From: Enoplolaimus lenunculus | Taxonomy: Eukaryota; Nematoda; Enoplea; Enoplida; Thoracostomopsidae | DNA: 64,000 bases | Direction: 5' to 3' | Assembly (NCBI GenBank): GCA_030248215.1 | Contig: JASANG010003955.1 | Span: forward strand, 168,014 to 232,013 | In this document: in pieces, positions 60,679 to 64,000 of the stretch | How positions within the stretch are numbered: the first letter of the stretch is position 1 | Layout of the letters: each line of letters begins with the position of its first letter | Position numbers and translations under genes: made by a program | The notes under the pieces: generated by a model | Databases searched by the model: none | Told to the model about the DNA's origin: nothing | The model's input: only the letters and a program-made list of their open reading frames with translations

Positions 60679-61191
60679 AAAGCGCAACTTTTGGCATATT
60701 GTACAGCTGTGCGGCAACCGGTGAACTACGCAGTATTTGAGATTTATTGTACACTAAATTTCGACAACGTAGCACACCTTGCCTTGTATCAGAAATTTCA
60801 GGAAATCATGTGCGAAAATTCAATTCCTACTATAAATGCATTCTTCGAACACTGCTCGTATTCATGCAATGAAACAATCACTGAACGGTACAGTCTGTAT
60901 GTCCGACCGGTCGTTAGTCAGAACAAATCAATATGCAGTTATTATCGTTCGTGGACGATGATTGCATCCGAAAGTTACTTGTGTCACGTGTTAAAATTGG
61001 GTAATCAATATTTTCACAGTTTAGTTACAGGTCGATACTTGATAATACGAAAGCCAAAAGATCCCGGACGCGAACGTTATGGATTGTCAAGTTTTGGGTA
61101 TTGGCTTTGGATGTTCAAAGACCGCGGGCCAACGCAGATAGATCCGCATGCAATTTGGTACGGCACAAACGTTTGGATCAGTTTAAATCAG
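60679..61191 (+). CDS. DEG/ENaC channel, extracellular exon (right copy)
   Basis: Mirror of 55447-55959 with an identical translation. Acceptor ACACATTTCAG, 171 codons in phase 0, donor GTCAGA. The Cys-rich and TM2 exons of this copy would lie past 64000. By the mirror rule they would fall near 65.1-66.5 kb if the arm extends that far. Confidence 0.7.
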
Positions 61192-61473
61192 GTCAGAGAC
61201 TTTCAGGTTTTCTTGTAAAATGATATAAGCGACTAACTGTTGACAATTGTCACAACAGGAACACCAAAACAAAGTTTAAATAACACTTTGTGTAACTCGC
61301 TGTTCAAATTAGTATGTTCAATATAATTTTGACACGCTAAACGTTTACATCATCTTATATCGGTTCCGTCGAACATTGTTTACATCCAGCTATTAAGTAT
61401 GTTATCACCGAATTTTGGACCCGGAACCGGTTGTCTTTGATAGTCCAAATCCCGCAATTTTAACCAAAATGTT

Positions 61474-61981
61474 GAGTTGGCCAATGTTACTTTTAAGGCC
61501 GTAACGCATTAGTGCAAACGGAAAACTGGAAAATGGGTCAGGCTTGTATCGGCAACTGGAAAAACGGGACAGCTGCAAAATTTAGCTGGGATTACTGGAA
61601 AATGAGATAGTGGTATATTTTCACTTCGAAAACGGACAAAAGGACAGCGATATATATTCGTTGGGAAAATGGAACAGGCTTGTTTCTGGCACATGGGGCA
61701 GTTGCAAGTTTTTGCTGGGAACATGAAAGAATGGGAAACCTGCAAATTTTCGCTTGAAAATGCGACAGGCTTGCTTCGGGCATATAGGACAGCTGAAAAT
61801 TTTTGCTGGAAAACGGAAAAATGGGACAGCGATATGTTTTCACTGGGAAAATGGAACAGGCATGTTTCAGGCAAATGAAAAAATGGGACAGGTGAAATTT
61901 TTTGCTGGGAAAGTGGGAAAATGGGGCAGCTTGAAATTTGCCATCGGAAAATGGGAAAATGGGACGAAAAGATGTAGCAAA
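61474..61981. repeat. Tandem repeat of about 91 bp with a family T end (right arm)
   Basis: Starts GGCCAATGTTACTTTTAAGG, then units marked by ACAGGCTTG or ACAGGCATG at 61674, 61765 and 61856 (steps of 91), each with TGGGACAGC and TTTTTGCTGGGAA words. It mirrors 54657-55165. Confidence 0.82.
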
Positions 61982-63005
61982 TTATCGTAACAAATCAAAT
62001 TCTTTTCAAATTTAACAAAATTTTTTAGATCATTGGAGTGGAACAAAGATTTTCGTAGTTTAGTGTACGCCAACCTGTCACTCCAGTATGTACACAGACT
62101 TAGAAAATTTTCATAACAAAGCAAATTGTTTTCAGACTGTGCAAAACTTTTTACATCAGTGGAGGGAACTAAGATTTTCGTATTTGGTGTACGCCGACCT
62201 GTTACTCCCATTTGTAACCACTTGTGGTGTTGGCTGTAGGTGGCTGTGCCACACTTAAACCTATTTCAAACTAAAAACTAAAACTAAAATAAAACCCTAA
62301 ATCAAAACCACACCTTAAGGGAGTCCCTGGCTCCACCTAGTCTCTCTTAGAACTTAAGTTAGGCTTAGGCGTTGCTACAAAGTGTAGGAAAATGTAAAAT
62401 CGATGTTATGGCGGCTGTGTCCGCAGTGTAAACTTACCTGGGCCCTGCGTGGCCATGTAGTACTCGTTGAATATTGTTGCATTCAGAGTTGGCTGGATCT
62501 GCTACTAAGGACATAGCTAGGCTATGTCAGCACCAATATGGTGCTTTAGTATTGTGTGTGTCTCGAGTAATGTTGTTGTTGTGTTGGAAGGAGAACCGGG
62601 TGTGTGGCTCTGGACCTCAAACGCATAGCGGACACCCAATTGTGGGTGTCGGCGAAATGCAAATGAGGTCGAGATGCATATGGGTAGCCAGGACCGGAAT
62701 TATTATCAGTTTTTGGAGCTAGTACGAGGAGGCGGTATTCTTTTCTTGCGACGAATTTGCGTGTATCTATAACTTTTGCGTTTCGGAAGTGTTTTACGGT
62801 TGGACTTTGAACGGAACTTTGGTAAGTAAGGACTTAGTTGAATTCGGTTAAGGATAGTCACGGAGGCGTGCAGTATGTGAAGGAAATTACGGCGTTGCGG
62901 ATTTAATCGGCATTGCGCAAGGCGCAGAATTTACCCAGTATCGGATACTGGTGTCATGTGTTAAAGGAAACTTGGGAATTATCGGAGAACCTGGGAAAAG
63001 TAGTC

Positions 63006-63148
63006 TAATAAATCTAACGGGGTTAGATTTATTACTCTACAACGGGTGGGCCAAATCGATCGGGGTTAGATTGGTCGGAAATTTGGTGTAACTCTAACGG
63101 GGTTAGAGTACACGGTTTAACAGGGTGTGATTCTAACGGGGTTAGAAT
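63006..63148. repeat. Hairpin cluster (right arm)
   Basis: Mirror of 53490-53632. Three hairpins are intact. The one at 63054-63072 reads AATCGATCGGGGTTAGATT, so most of its inner stem pairs are lost on this arm. Confidence 0.9.
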
Positions 63149-64000
63149 TACACGGATTCTGGGAAACGGCAAAAATATTGGTAACGGTAAAGCCAGTGGC
63201 TGAATTAAACCAGATTCAGGCGTCGGCTTTAAGGATTCCGGCTCGGGTTGCCAGTTGAATTGCATAACCTGTGATTTACTGGTATTAAATATTGGATATT
63301 GGTGTTATAAAGGATTTGGGTGGGGTTTTAGTAAACATTTACCGGCCGCGTTTTACTAAATCAGAGCGATAAACATACATCGAGAAAAGAACTATACAGG
63401 AGATACAGGATACAGGGCTTAGTCAAAATCACGAACTTCTCACATTGGCAACCGCCTCAGCTGGTATTAAAGAACGTCAACACAAACTTTCTGCAAAGTT
63501 TGTTGATGCTAATATATCATTAAAAAGCAGTGCGAGTTTTTTTTCTGAAGGGAGTATTAGAAAATTTCTGAACGATGAGATGCGAAATGGATTGAAAAAT
63601 CAATTTTAATCACAATGTCTGACCCGAGTCCATTTTGTGATGCACCAGCCAAATGTGTGGAGCACAGCATCCTAATACACCCTCTCTCCGCGGGGACGCT
63701 CTTGCAGCAATATGCTTTCTTTGGGAAAACCGTAAAATAGGGGAGTTTTATATTTTCACAAATAAATTTGGACCGCGATATCTTATTGTTGGGATTGATT
63801 TTATCAAGTGAAATTATCAAAACTAACATTTCAATGGTTTATCTATAATCTAACTATCCCAGTACAAAACGCAAAACAACGACTTCTATTGTGCATTTTT
63901 TGAGACTGAGTAATTTCGGATAAAATTAAAGTCATTTTAGTGTAATCTTCGCGTGCTATAAATGAATATAAAGTCGGATGACAGAGGGACATATGTACTT

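Larger units (their letters stand above)
58492..64000. repeat. Right arm of giant inverted repeat (runs off the window)
   Basis: Mirror of 52638-58123, still in register at the last base. It carries plus-strand copies of the channel exons, the foldback element, the tandem repeat of about 91 bp and the hairpin cluster. Confidence 0.96.

Noticed and set aside
52638..64000. Palindrome as a missed-adapter sequencing artefact
   Set aside because: Substitutions and indels accumulate toward the core and the spacer is not symmetric. A pure read artefact would give uniform identity. Assembly error is still not excluded without reads.

Overview
The window is animal nuclear DNA. It has GT-AG introns from about 0.2 to 14 kb, AATAAA signals, a KASH-domain gene, a DEG/ENaC-type channel gene and many short non-autonomous DNA transposons. 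There is no operon structure, tRNA or rRNA that I can see. The phylum cannot be fixed from the sequence. Long introns, dense hAT-like MITEs and recurrent TTAGGC-like runs fit an invertebrate.

Region 1 (1 to about 47.9 kb, plus strand) is one large gene. I chained fourteen exons from 9,368 to 47,063. Their splice phases agree at every junction and give one open frame of 2,211 residues plus a stop. The 5' end lies upstream and is not identified. The protein has a long acidic, Ser-rich, low-complexity N-terminal part, then helical spectrin-like segments, then one membrane span and a lumenal tail ending in PPPT. That tail is the signature of a KASH protein (nesprin/Klarsicht type), which sits in the outer nuclear membrane, binds SUN proteins in the perinuclear space and links the nucleus to the cytoskeleton. 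The KASH tail is in a different frame from the longest ORF over that exon, so it is easily missed. The introns, especially 14.9-24.9 kb and 26.9-41.0 kb, are packed with MITEs, many with 8-bp target-site duplications, and with tandem repeats.

Region 2 (47.9 to 64.0 kb) holds a channel gene within a very large inverted repeat. A minus-strand DEG/ENaC (amiloride-sensitive sodium channel family) gene has its 3' exons at 50.1-51.6 kb. Its upstream exons lie inside the left arm of a palindrome centred near 58.3 kb. The right arm carries the mirror copies on the plus strand, and the window ends before that copy's 3' exons. The two copies are therefore head to head. The outer arms (52,638-56,730 against 59,908-64,000) are colinear without net indels and nearly identical, and they become more divergent toward the core. 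Each arm also holds a foldback element with terminal repeats of about 215 bp, a tandem repeat of about 91 bp and a cluster of small perfect hairpins with 3-nt loops. Both 3' exons of the left channel copy need a one-base shift beside a homopolymer to keep the family alignment, so this copy is either decaying or mis-assembled.

The features most worth follow-up are the palindrome with paired channel genes, the hairpin cluster with compensating stem changes, and a group of hAT-like MITE families that share termini but carry different subterminal hexamers.
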